A stretch of 7,078 nt of DNA from an uncultured Paraprevotella sp. (GCA_900770805.1 CAAGLP010000204.1:1-7078); one strand, 5' to 3'. Numbered from the stretch's first letter, positions 1 through 6,137 are shown. Notes: generated by a model not told the origin, from the sequence alone. Made by a program: numbers and translations.

Positions 1-409
1 CCATGCCCTCGTGCACTTGTACAAATCGGCATCCGTCCAAGATACTATGCTTGGCAAACGAGGCATCCAGCAGATGAAGGAAATCCGCCTTTTTAAATGT
101 GCGTGCGAACAGGACTGCGCCGTTCTTCTTTACTGATATCTTCAGCAGATTATCAGCAAAGCGGTATCCCATCTCGTCGGCAACAATACCCAAGGAATCG
201 CATGCCTCGCGATGAATCATTATTGCATAGGCATTACTACCTGATGTTACAGTATCCTCCACATGCAGTGTGGGCAGACGGTGCAAAACATCCTTTGCCT
301 CAGTCTTATCCAATGCACTCTGGGAAGAGCTTTCTGCGTTTTCCGTCTTTGGGTTACATGCACCCAATACGAAAGGGAGCAGGAGTAATGATATGATCTG
401 TTTCTTCAT
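1..409 (-). CDS. DUF4738-like lipoprotein, C-terminus cut by window edge
   Basis: This is the first 136 residues of a small envelope lipoprotein of unknown function; the gene runs off the left edge. It starts with ATG at 409 (MKKQIISLLLLPFVLGAC). A short basic n-region and hydrophobic core lead to the lipobox LGAC, with Cys18 as the predicted lipidated residue, so the protein should be membrane-anchored. A polar low-complexity linker (about 19-40) follows, then a folded segment with DTVTSGSNAYAIMIHRE (52-68), a D-E-x-G-Y-R-F-A-D-N stretch (78-87) and F-x-K-A-D-F-L-H-L-L (105-114). I recall this order from the Bacteroidales DUF4738 family; that assignment is from memory and moderate. It lies 48 bp downstream of the OmpA-family gene on the same strand, with no terminator or TAnnTTTG element between, so cotranscription is likely. 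No biochemical role can be inferred. Confidence 0.75.
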   Translation of the reverse strand, partial: MKKQIISLLLLPFVLGACNPKTENAESSSQSALDKTEAKDVLHRLPTLHVEDTVTSGSNAYAIMIHREACDSLGIVADEMGYRFADNLLKISVKKNGAVLFARTFKKADFLHLLDASFAKHSILDGCRFVQVHEGM

Positions 410-457
410 AGTATTGTCGTTCTGCCTACGTTGCATTACATTCCTGATGCAGTTCTA

Positions 458-1354
458 TTACTCTGCGCTCTGAACAGTTTCAGTCTCCTCTGTAGCAGGA
501 GCCTTATCTATCAACTCCAAGAACTGATCCAGCTTGGGAGTGATTATAATCTGTGTACGACGGTTCTTGGCACGACCTTCAGCAGTAGCATTATCTGCAA
601 CGGTGTTGTACTCGCCACGACCGGCTGCGCTCAAACGGCTGGGGTTAACACCATACTTGTTCTGCAACTCCTGAACAACACTACTTGCACGAAGTGCAGA
701 GAGGTCCCAGTTGTTACGGATGTTGGTACGGCTGATGGGTACATTGTCGGTATTACCCTCTACCAAAACCTCATAGTCGTCATAGTCGGTGATAATCTTG
801 GCAATCTTGGAGAGAGTCTCGCCAGCCTTAGTACTAATCTCATAAGAACCGCTCTTGTAGAGCATGTTGTCGTTCAGAGAGATGTAGACAACACCCTTCA
901 GCACCTGAATGTCAACGTCCTTCAACTCCTCGCGAGAGAGGCTACGAGTCAGGTTGTTGGTCAGGGCAACGTTCAAAGAGTCACTCTTGCTCTTAGCCTC
1001 AACCAACTGCTGGATGTATTTGTTGCTTGCATTGATCTCGTCAACCAACTTGCTGATGTTTGCACCACCCTGGTAAATACTCTGGTCAAGGGTCTTCTGC
1101 ATGATCTGCATTGCCTCGGTCTTTTCCTTCAACTGAGCGTTCTTGTCTTCAATCTGTGACTGAAGGTTCTCGTTCTTGGTCTTGTACTCAGTCAACTGAA
1201 GCTGTGCCTCATAATATTTCTGTCCGAGAGACTTGCTGTTATTCTTACAATCTTCAAGCTGCTGCTGAGCTGCAACCAATTCCTTCTTACTAACACAACT
1301 ACCCAATACCAAAGTGGCAGCGGCAGCCATTACCATGTACTTAATTGTCTTCAT
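458..1354 (-). CDS. OmpA-family peptidoglycan-binding lipoprotein
   Basis: This 298-residue protein probably tethers the outer membrane to peptidoglycan. It begins MKTIKYMVMAAAATLVLGSC, a lipoprotein signal with lipobox LGSC (Cys20). Residues 21-140 are rich in Q, K, E and L in heptad-like spacing and contain few Pro or Gly, as in a long periplasmic coiled coil. The OmpA/MotB domain covers about 150-275: GNTDN (200-204), NWDLSALRAS (215-224) and GRAKNRRTQIII (260-271). Asp203 and Arg222 match the family's pair that binds diaminopimelate. A short acidic tail follows. I chose the ATG at 1354 because the signal peptide starts there and because a TAnnTTTG promoter at 1384-1391 lies downstream of the alternative in-frame ATG at 1438, which would be untranscribed. 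It has no beta-barrel, so it resembles Pal/YiaD-type lipoproteins rather than classical OmpA porin. Confidence 0.95.
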   Translation of the reverse strand: MKTIKYMVMAAAATLVLGSCVSKKELVAAQQQLEDCKNNSKSLGQKYYEAQLQLTEYKTKNENLQSQIEDKNAQLKEKTEAMQIMQKTLDQSIYQGGANISKLVDEINASNKYIQQLVEAKSKSDSLNVALTNNLTRSLSREELKDVDIQVLKGVVYISLNDNMLYKSGSYEISTKAGETLSKIAKIITDYDDYEVLVEGNTDNVPISRTNIRNNWDLSALRASSVVQELQNKYGVNPSRLSAAGRGEYNTVADNATAEGRAKNRRTQIIITPKLDQFLELIDKAPATEETETVQSAE

Positions 1355-1383
1355 TTTCTTAATGTTTACTTTGTTAAGCGGTG

Positions 1384-1391
1384 CAAAGGTA
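1384..1391 (-). promoter_or_regulatory. -7 promoter element of the OmpA-family gene
   Basis: The minus strand reads TACCTTTG, an exact match to the Bacteroidetes -7 consensus TAnnTTTG. It ends 29 bases before the ATG at 1354, giving a leader of roughly 25 nt. A TTG lies 25 bp upstream, wider than the usual 19-21 bp, so the -33 element is weak. Confidence 0.6.
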
Positions 1392-1451
1392 CGAAAAAGA
1401 TACGACGTGATGACATCAAGTATCGATAATTTACCCACTTTACCATGTAAA

Positions 1452-1506
1452 TTAACAGAACAGATATGCTTATTAACATATAACCAGGCTCATTTAACAT
1501 TTAACA
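1452..1506. promoter_or_regulatory. Phased TTAACA repeats, possible regulator site
   Basis: TTAACA occurs at 1452-1457, 1473-1478, 1494-1499 and 1501-1506. The first three are spaced exactly 21 bp apart, about two helical turns, and the last two form a tandem TTTAACA pair. They lie in the AT-rich gap between the divergent OmpA-family and asnA promoters, upstream of both. A regulator binding one DNA face is a possible reading. Base composition makes chance matches fairly likely, so this is tentative. Confidence 0.25.
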
Positions 1507-1561
1507 CATTGTTTGCGATTTGCCATATTTCAAGGCCCATAGAGTTAATTTTCGCATATTT

Positions 1562-1594
1562 ATTGTGCATTATTGATTTATTTTCGTAACTTTG
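1562..1594 (+). promoter_or_regulatory. asnA promoter
   Basis: TAACTTTG at 1587-1594 matches the Bacteroidetes -7 consensus TAnnTTTG exactly. ATTG at 1562-1565, 21 bp upstream, fits the -33 element (consensus TTTG). Transcription would start near 1598-1600 and give a leader of about 20 nt before the asnA ATG at 1619. Confidence 0.7.
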
Positions 1595-1618
1595 TCATCC
1601 AAATTGACACAAACACAC

Positions 1619-2656
1619 ATGAGCAATCTACTAATACCGAAGGACTATAAAGCTGCTCTCGATTTAAAGCAGACCGAGTTGGCCATCAAGCAGATAAAGG
1701 ATTTCTTCCTTCGCAGTTTCTCCACTGAGTTGCGACTACGCCGAGTTACGGCACCTCTTTTTGTACTTCGTGGTCTTGGTCTGAACGATGACCTCAACGG
1801 CATTGAGCGCCCTGTATCGTTCCCCATAAAGGACATGAACGAATCAATGGCAGAGGTGGTACACTCTTTGGCCAAGTGGAAGCGAGTAACTCTGGCAGAA
1901 TACCAGGTAGAACCTGGATACGGAATCATTACCGACATGAATGCCATACGTGCCGACGAAGAACTGGACAATCTGCACTCGCTCTATGTGGACCAGTGGG
2001 ACTGGGAACGCACTATGACGGCTGAACAGCGCAACGTAGACTTCCTTAAGCAGATAGTACGCCGCATCTATGGAACAATCCTGCGCACTGAGTTCTACAT
2101 CTGCGAGACATATCCCCAGTTGCGTCCCTTCCTGCCCGAGGATATACATTTTATACATAGTGAAGAACTGGCACAGATGTACCCCGACAAGAGTGCCAAG
2201 GAGCGCGAAGACCTCATCTGCCAGAAGTATGGTGCGGTGTTCATAATTGGCATCGGAGGTAAATTGTCCAACGGCGAACCACACGACAATCGTGCGCCTG
2301 ACTATGATGACTGGAGCACACCTAACGGCGACGGATATGTCGGCTTGAACGGTGACCTGCTGATATGGTACCCTATCCTTGAGCGCAGTATCGAACTTTC
2401 ATCCATGGGTATCCGTGTGGACAAGGATGCCCTGTTGCATCAATTGGAACTCCAAGGCAAGACCGACCGCAAGGAACTTTATTTCCATCGTCGTCTATTG
2501 GAAGGCAGCCTGCCTCTCTGCATAGGTGGAGGTATCGGTCAAAGTCGTCTTTGCATGATTCTTCTGCACAAGGCCCACGTGGGCGAGACCCAATCCAGCA
2601 TCTGGCCCGAGGACATGCGCAAAAAGTGCAAGGAACTTGGAATGACCTTGATATAA
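1619..2656 (+). CDS. asnA: Aspartate-ammonia ligase (asparagine synthetase A)
   Basis: AsnA makes asparagine from aspartate and free ammonia in the cytoplasm, using ATP and releasing AMP and pyrophosphate. The fold is related to class II aminoacyl-tRNA synthetases. The 345 residues are close to the 330 of the E. coli enzyme and collinear with it. Shared blocks visible here are VHSLAKWKR (81-89), HSLYVDQWDWER (120-131), FLPEDIHFIHSEEL (171-184), GIGGKLSNG (211-219), RAPDYDDWSTP (225-235), ELSSMGIRVD (259-268) and GGGIGQSR (303-310). No conserved block is missing, so it should be active. The ATG at 1619 is preferred to an in-frame TTG at 1592, which falls inside the -7 promoter element. It is a monocistronic unit with its own promoter and a strong terminator just after its stop. 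Confidence 0.98.
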   Translation: MSNLLIPKDYKAALDLKQTELAIKQIKDFFLRSFSTELRLRRVTAPLFVLRGLGLNDDLNGIERPVSFPIKDMNESMAEVVHSLAKWKRVTLAEYQVEPGYGIITDMNAIRADEELDNLHSLYVDQWDWERTMTAEQRNVDFLKQIVRRIYGTILRTEFYICETYPQLRPFLPEDIHFIHSEELAQMYPDKSAKEREDLICQKYGAVFIIGIGGKLSNGEPHDNRAPDYDDWSTPNGDGYVGLNGDLLIWYPILERSIELSSMGIRVDKDALLHQLELQGKTDRKELYFHRRLLEGSLPLCIGGGIGQSRLCMILLHKAHVGETQSSIWPEDMRKKCKELGMTLI

Positions 2657-2677
2657 TACTAATAATATATTTTACGT

Positions 2678-2727
2678 GAAGGGTATGCTTTAGGAAACAT
2701 TTCTGGGCATACCTTCCATGTTTTTTT
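2678..2727 (+). terminator. Rho-independent terminator after asnA
   Basis: GAAGGGTATGC (2678-2688) pairs with GCATACCTTC (2707-2716), ten base pairs with one bulged G. The loop can extend the stem through AGGAA/TTTCT. A run of seven T follows at 2721-2727. It begins 21 bp after the asnA stop. The next gene starts 14 bp after the T run, so the hairpin could also limit read-through into it. Confidence 0.85.
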
Positions 2728-2741
2728 ACAAATACCACATC

Positions 2742-3746
2742 ATGAAAAAAGCAATCTACTGGCTACGTGGAATTCTGCTATTGTTGGCACTACTCTTTCC
2801 GGTTCTGTACACTCAGGCACAAGTCGTCTCCGTACGGGATAGCCTCATGGAGATTGCTGGTGACACCATGCCCGAGGCATTCAGAGTGCTACCAGAACTT
2901 TTCGTCACTCCGGACGGCAGCAACCCAGTGGATTATATCCTGGACAATGTGGCACGCAAGGCGCAGGAAAATCGCAAAGCTCTGAACTATACGGCCACTA
3001 CAACATTTCACGTCTATGCATGCAACATGGATCTTCTTCCACAATTCCTCAGCAAAACACAAAACTGGGTAGTGAAGACCGGCATGGGGCTAATGGGCAT
3101 GCGTGCTATGTACAACTATGTTACATCGCACGAAGAAATGGCATTGGGAATAAACATTACACAGAAAGGCAAGGGAGGGAATACAGATTATAGCAATGAA
3201 CACATCCTATTCTCGCCCTCGGATATGCCAGAGAAGGTAGAATCACAAATAATAAAGATGGCCAAGTTTCCCTTGTTTGATGCGGTATATGGCGACAAGA
3301 ATCTGCTGGACAAGAAGAAACGCCACAAAATTTATGATATAGAGTTCATCGGCACAGCCGAGGAAGAAGACGGCAGCATATACTATATTCTAAAAGTATG
3401 GCGTAACAAGGGCAAGACCTACCAGCGCGCCACTATCCTACATATCGCCGACGGCTCGTGGGGTGTGCTGAGACAGGAGAACAATTCCTCGACTATGTCC
3501 AGTTATATCCGATGCGAGAATGTTTCCGGTATCCTTATGCCTGTTAGGTGTGTTCAAACACCCATAACCATGACAATGGATGAACTGACCTCCAAAGCCC
3601 AAAACAGCATTGCAAAAATGGAGCAGGAGGGAAAGGAGCCTTCGAAAAGTACCAAGAAACTGCTGAAGAGAGTAGAGAAGGTTGCCAACGGCACGAAAAG
3701 GGACGCCCCCATGATGAAATACTCCTTTGAGGTGCATTACCATTGA
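2742..3746 (+). CDS. Secreted protein of unknown function, LolA/DUF5686-like features
   Basis: I do not recognise this 334-residue protein with certainty. It starts MKKAIYWLRGILLLLALLFP, a signal peptide probably cut after TQA (26), which leaves Gln27 at the N-terminus; there is no lipobox. The segment VDYILDNVARKAQENRK (63-79) followed by Y-T-A-T-T-T-F-H-V-Y recalls the start of the conserved part of Bacteroidetes DUF5686 proteins. The stretch 198-245 (YDIEFIGTAEEEDG, then a hydrophobic strand, then ADGSWGVLRQE) looks like the LolA-like strands of that group. Typical DUF5686 proteins are much longer and end in an outer-membrane barrel; this one ends in a Lys-rich helix (about 285-318) and a short strand, with no barrel. 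That relation is inferred. I chose the ATG at 2742 because the in-frame ATG at 2718 lies in the asnA terminator and spoils the signal peptide. No TAnnTTTG promoter is visible upstream. Confidence 0.85.
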   Translation: MKKAIYWLRGILLLLALLFPVLYTQAQVVSVRDSLMEIAGDTMPEAFRVLPELFVTPDGSNPVDYILDNVARKAQENRKALNYTATTTFHVYACNMDLLPQFLSKTQNWVVKTGMGLMGMRAMYNYVTSHEEMALGINITQKGKGGNTDYSNEHILFSPSDMPEKVESQIIKMAKFPLFDAVYGDKNLLDKKKRHKIYDIEFIGTAEEEDGSIYYILKVWRNKGKTYQRATILHIADGSWGVLRQENNSSTMSSYIRCENVSGILMPVRCVQTPITMTMDELTSKAQNSIAKMEQEGKEPSKSTKKLLKRVEKVANGTKRDAPMMKYSFEVHYH

Positions 3747-3780
3747 AAGCATTCACTCCTCACTGGACACCCCTTTTTTA

Positions 3781-3895
3781 TCCTCACCGAGAACAAGGGT
3801 GAGTCGTCATTGACAACAAAGGCGTGTCGTCAATGAGAACAAAGGCGCGTCCTCGGGGAGGACAAAGATGCGTCGTCAATGAAGACAAAAACATA
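3781..3895. repeat. Five tandem copies of a 23-bp repeat with internal dyad
   Basis: Five adjacent 23-bp units start at 3781, 3804, 3827, 3850 and 3873. A typical unit begins TCGTCAATGA, has GAACAAAGG in its middle and ends GCG. Counted with the last base of the unit before, each holds a 15-bp dyad of the form GTCNTCANTGANGAC. Unit 4 is perfect (GTCCTC, GGG, GAGGAC at 3849-3863). The fourth pair of the dyad is C-G in units 1 and 4 but G-C in unit 2; units 3 and 5 have mismatches there. The array lies between the ends of two convergent genes and does not look coding. The function is unknown. Confidence 0.85.
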
Positions 3896-3900
3896 AGGAC

Positions 3901-3943
3901 ATCCCCTCGCTTCGTAAACACGCGGAATACAAAGCGAGGGGAT
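3901..3943 (-). terminator. Perfect 12-bp hairpin between convergent genes, likely terminator
   Basis: ATCCCCTCGCTT (3901-3912) is exactly complementary to AAGCGAGGGGAT (3932-3943), with a 19-base loop that itself contains CGT/ACG. It lies 53 bp beyond the stop of the minus-strand barrel gene. On that strand it is followed by a T-rich stretch (TTATGTTTTTG), as expected of a terminator. It may stop transcription from both sides, since the plus-strand gene has no clear terminator apart from a T run at 3774-3779. Confidence 0.7.
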
Positions 3944-3996
3944 TATCTGTACGCATATCCGCTTCCGGGAAATGCAAAGTTATTTTGCCTTAGTAC

Positions 3997-4467
3997 TTAC
4001 TTATACAGACCGATACCAATCTTCAAACCGGCACTGGTACCATTCTTGAAGTCGTTCAAGCCAAAATCGGCATACAACGCAGGTTCCAAGCTGATCTTGT
4101 CGTTAAGATAGAAGGTATAACCTACCTGAGGGCAAAGTTGAATGAAGTTACGTTCAGTACCGGCATGTTCAAACTGCAAGCCACAACCCAGATTGATACC
4201 GTTTGACTGGAATGAATAGCGGAAATTGGGCTTAATCTTCAATGCATGCGCACCTGCGTACTCATAACTGAGACTACCACCAATCATCCAGCTGTCCTTA
4301 ATATAGTAACCATACTCACCACCAAGGCCGAAGCGGAAATTACCCTTGTCATAACCTACGCCCAAACCGGAAAGATATGCACCTGCATAATGGGTTCCCT
4401 TTTCAAACTGGGCATTGGCACCAAGGGTCAATACGCTCATGAGCAAAAGTACGAAAATCTTCTTCAT
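3997..4467 (-). CDS. Small outer-membrane beta-barrel protein (porin-like family)
   Basis: The protein has 156 residues. MKKIFVLLLMSVLTLGANAQ is a classic signal peptide cut after ANA (19). The mature part of about 137 residues alternates polar and hydrophobic residues in short strands rich in Gly, Tyr and Phe, for example AGAYLSGLGVGYD (28-40), FRFGLGGEYGYYI (44-56), WMIGGSLSYEYAG (60-72), GINLGCGLQFEHAG (90-103), QVGYTFYLND (114-123) and SLEPALYADFGL (126-137). It ends AGLKIGIGLYK. This fits an eight-stranded barrel of the outer-membrane beta-barrel domain type, with a structural or adhesion role rather than an enzyme; the strand count is inferred. The C-terminus ends in Tyr-Lys, not the terminal Phe common in proteobacterial porins. 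It diverges from the GHL10 gene, has a -7 element at 4546-4553 and a leader of about 75 nt. Confidence 0.87.
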   Translation of the reverse strand: MKKIFVLLLMSVLTLGANAQFEKGTHYAGAYLSGLGVGYDKGNFRFGLGGEYGYYIKDSWMIGGSLSYEYAGAHALKIKPNFRYSFQSNGINLGCGLQFEHAGTERNFIQLCPQVGYTFYLNDKISLEPALYADFGLNDFKNGTSAGLKIGIGLYK

Positions 4468-4545
4468 AATAGTTCTCGTTTTTAAAGTTGATATTTGTTT
4501 ATTGTCTTTATTGCTAAGCTCTCAGACATTTTGTCTTTCCAATTA

Positions 4546-4553
4546 CAAAAATA
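4546..4553 (-). promoter_or_regulatory. -7 promoter element of the beta-barrel gene
   Basis: The minus strand reads TATTTTTG, an exact TAnnTTTG match, 79 bases before the ATG at 4467. No good -33 element is seen at the normal distance. It lies only 13 bp from the opposite-strand -7 element at 4567-4574, so the two polymerase sites overlap. Confidence 0.5.
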
Positions 4554-4566
4554 CAACTTTTTTTCA

Positions 4567-4574
4567 TACCTTTG
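4567..4574 (+). promoter_or_regulatory. -7 promoter element of the GHL10 gene
   Basis: TACCTTTG matches TAnnTTTG exactly. It ends five bases before the ATG at 4580, which places the expected transcription start at or within about two bases of the start codon. No TTTG or TTG lies 19-21 bp upstream, so the -33 element is missing. Confidence 0.5.
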
Positions 4575-4579
4575 TGCAC

Positions 4580-5911
4580 ATGAGATGTATTTTCACATTA
4601 TTTATGATTATATGGTGCATGGCAACAACTGCCACGCCCAAACATGAGGTGCGTGCCGTGTGGCTAACTACCATTGGAGGACTGGACTGGCCAAAAGCCA
4701 AGGCTACATCAGAGCAAGGCAGAAAAGCACAGCAGCAGGAGTTGTGCAACATATTGGACAGACTCCAGCAGGATGGCATAAACACCATATATCTGCAAAC
4801 CCGCATCAGGGGCACAGTGATATATCCCTCCAATATTGAGCCATGGGACGGAGCGCTGACTGGCCGCTACGACAAGCACCCTGGCTACGACCCATTGGCC
4901 TTTGCCATCGAAGAATGCCACAAGCGCGGCATGGAGTGCCATGCGTGGGTAGTGACCATACCGGCTTTCAAAATTCCAGATGCCAAAGCGATTGGCAAGA
5001 AGTCGCTCATCTACACCCACCCGAAACTTCTCTACAAAAAGAATGGTTCCTACTACATGGATCCCTCGATGCAGGGTACGGCCGACTATCTTGAACGTAT
5101 CTGCCGTGAGATAGCAAGCAGATACGACATCGACGGTATACACTTCGACTATATCCGCTATCCCGAAAAGACTGAAAAAAACAAACAGGATTGGCGTCGA
5201 AATAATATCACACGCATAGTACGTCAACTCTATAATGCCATCAAGGAAGAAAAGCCTTGGATACGTGTTTCTTCCAGCCCAGTGGGCAAGTACCGCGATG
5301 TCAGTCGCTATTCTGCCAAGGGATGGAATGCCTACAACGCTGTATACCAAGATGCTGTCCTATGGATGAAGGAGGGCATCATGGACATGATTTCCCCCAT
5401 GATGTATTTCAAGGGTGACAACTTTTTCCCCTTTGCTGCCGACTGGCAAGAGCAGAGTCATGGCAAAGTGGTAGCACCCGGCCTGGGCATCTACTTCCTC
5501 GACCCAAGAGAAAAGGATTGGGACCTTGACGAGGTAACACGCGAACTCCAGTTCATCCGCCAGATGGGGATGGGAGGTGCAGCATACTTCCGTACACAAT
5601 TCCTTCTCGACAATGTAAAGGGTTTGGAAACATGGGTGCGCAACCATTACTACACCACCCCTGCCCTCTTGCCTCCGCTGAAGAACACCAAGGAGTATCC
5701 CACAAAAGCAAAACGCACACCACGATATGTTCTCTATGCTTCAGACACATATCCCGTAGACACCAGCAATCCGGAGAACATCGTGCGCATCTTCTGGGGA
5801 GAGCCCAAATACAACACACTCATGGCACGCCTCTTCAACAAGCACCTTGCCATCACCCAATTGGACGACTTCGGCAATGAGTCGGAAGCGGTGGAGATAA
5901 GCGATTTATAA
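4580..5911 (+). CDS. GHL10-family glycoside hydrolase (DUF187, DigH/YngK-like)
   Basis: This 443-residue exported enzyme belongs to the glycosyl hydrolase-like 10 family (GHL10, formerly DUF187), a TIM-barrel group that includes E. coli DigH, which cuts peptide-free peptidoglycan strands. Family landmarks are EVRAVWLTTIGGLDWP (23-38) on the first strand, YPSNIEPW (82-89), GMECHAWV (117-124), the signature DGIHFDYIRYP (185-195) with acidic residues expected in the active site, DWRRNNITRIV (204-214), DMISPMMYFKG (269-279) and GAAYFRTQ (333-340). The last 75 residues (YVLYAS... to DDFGNESEA) look like a degenerate fibronectin type III module, as in other Bacteroidales members. The start MRCIFTLFMI gives a short signal peptide; Cys13 follows Trp, so it is not a good lipobox. 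The frame is open upstream to 4415, but that part overlaps the divergent gene and its promoter. The true substrate, peptidoglycan or another glycan, cannot be read from sequence. Confidence 0.93.
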   Translation: MRCIFTLFMIIWCMATTATPKHEVRAVWLTTIGGLDWPKAKATSEQGRKAQQQELCNILDRLQQDGINTIYLQTRIRGTVIYPSNIEPWDGALTGRYDKHPGYDPLAFAIEECHKRGMECHAWVVTIPAFKIPDAKAIGKKSLIYTHPKLLYKKNGSYYMDPSMQGTADYLERICREIASRYDIDGIHFDYIRYPEKTEKNKQDWRRNNITRIVRQLYNAIKEEKPWIRVSSSPVGKYRDVSRYSAKGWNAYNAVYQDAVLWMKEGIMDMISPMMYFKGDNFFPFAADWQEQSHGKVVAPGLGIYFLDPREKDWDLDEVTRELQFIRQMGMGGAAYFRTQFLLDNVKGLETWVRNHYYTTPALLPPLKNTKEYPTKAKRTPRYVLYASDTYPVDTSNPENIVRIFWGEPKYNTLMARLFNKHLAITQLDDFGNESEAVEISDL

Positions 5912-5920
5912 CTGCAATAG

Positions 5921-5944
5921 CCCCTACCCTCCGCAAGGGAGGGG
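5921..5944 (+). repeat. GC-rich palindrome after the GHL10 gene
   Basis: CCCTCC (5927-5932) pairs with GGAGGG (5938-5943) over a GCAAG loop, ten bases after the GHL10 stop. It could act as a weak terminator, but no T run follows. CAAGGGAGGGG (5934-5944) is an exact inverted copy of CCCCTCCCTTG at 6028-6038, so it looks like part of the same REP-like repeat family as the element downstream. Confidence 0.55.
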
Positions 5945-6025
5945 AATGATAACATCTGTGAAAAACAAGTTCCCAAAGAGTTATTATCACTCTAAACCAC
6001 TAACCACCTCATTAAGTACATCATA

Positions 6026-6137
6026 CACCCCTCCCTTGTGGGCGACAGAGGTCTTCAGAGGAAGTACTGAATGTGCTTCTGTGCCTCGGGAGGGGAACGG
6101 TCCCCACCGCGACGCGAGGACTGGTTGGGGGTGGGTC
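6026..6137 (+). repeat. REP-like palindromic intergenic element
   Basis: This GC-rich stretch is built of nested inverted repeats. CCCCTCCC (6028-6035) pairs with GGGAGGGG (6088-6095), and ACAGA (6045-6049) with TCTGT (6078-6082) inside it. A second arm runs from CCCCACC (6102-6108) to GGTTGGGG (6123-6130) with one bulge. Composition and structure differ sharply from the AT-rich intergenic DNA elsewhere in the window. From memory, similar GGGAGGGG...GGTTGGGGGTGGG blocks are dispersed in Bacteroidetes genomes; that needs a search. Its right end abuts the signal-peptide codons of the serine hydrolase. No transposase or target duplication is visible. Confidence 0.55.

Noticed and set aside
431..1159. 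242-residue open frame on the plus strand
   Set aside because: It is the antisense shadow of the OmpA-family gene, whose lipobox and peptidoglycan-binding motifs are unmistakable.
1355..1438. 28-residue N-terminal extension of the OmpA-family protein from the ATG at 1438
   Set aside because: It would bury the lipoprotein signal and it starts upstream of the -7 promoter element at 1384-1391.
3781..3895. CRISPR array
   Set aside because: The 23-bp units are directly adjacent with no unique spacers, and no cas gene is in the window.
3824..4111. 95-residue plus-strand open frame starting in the tandem repeat
   Set aside because: It runs through the repeat and the terminator hairpin and then antisense to the barrel gene, with no recognisable domain.
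4415..4579. 55-residue N-terminal extension of the GHL10 hydrolase
   Set aside because: It overlaps the divergent barrel gene and both promoters, and the signal peptide starts at the ATG at 4580.
4580..4637. GHL10 hydrolase as a lipoprotein through Cys13
   Set aside because: The residue before Cys is Trp, which signal peptidase II does not accept; E. coli DigH is a lipoprotein, but this sequence gives no good lipobox.
5921..5944. Strong Rho-independent terminator for the GHL10 gene
   Set aside because: The stem is only six pairs and the following bases (AATGATAACATC) contain no T run; listed as a repeat instead.
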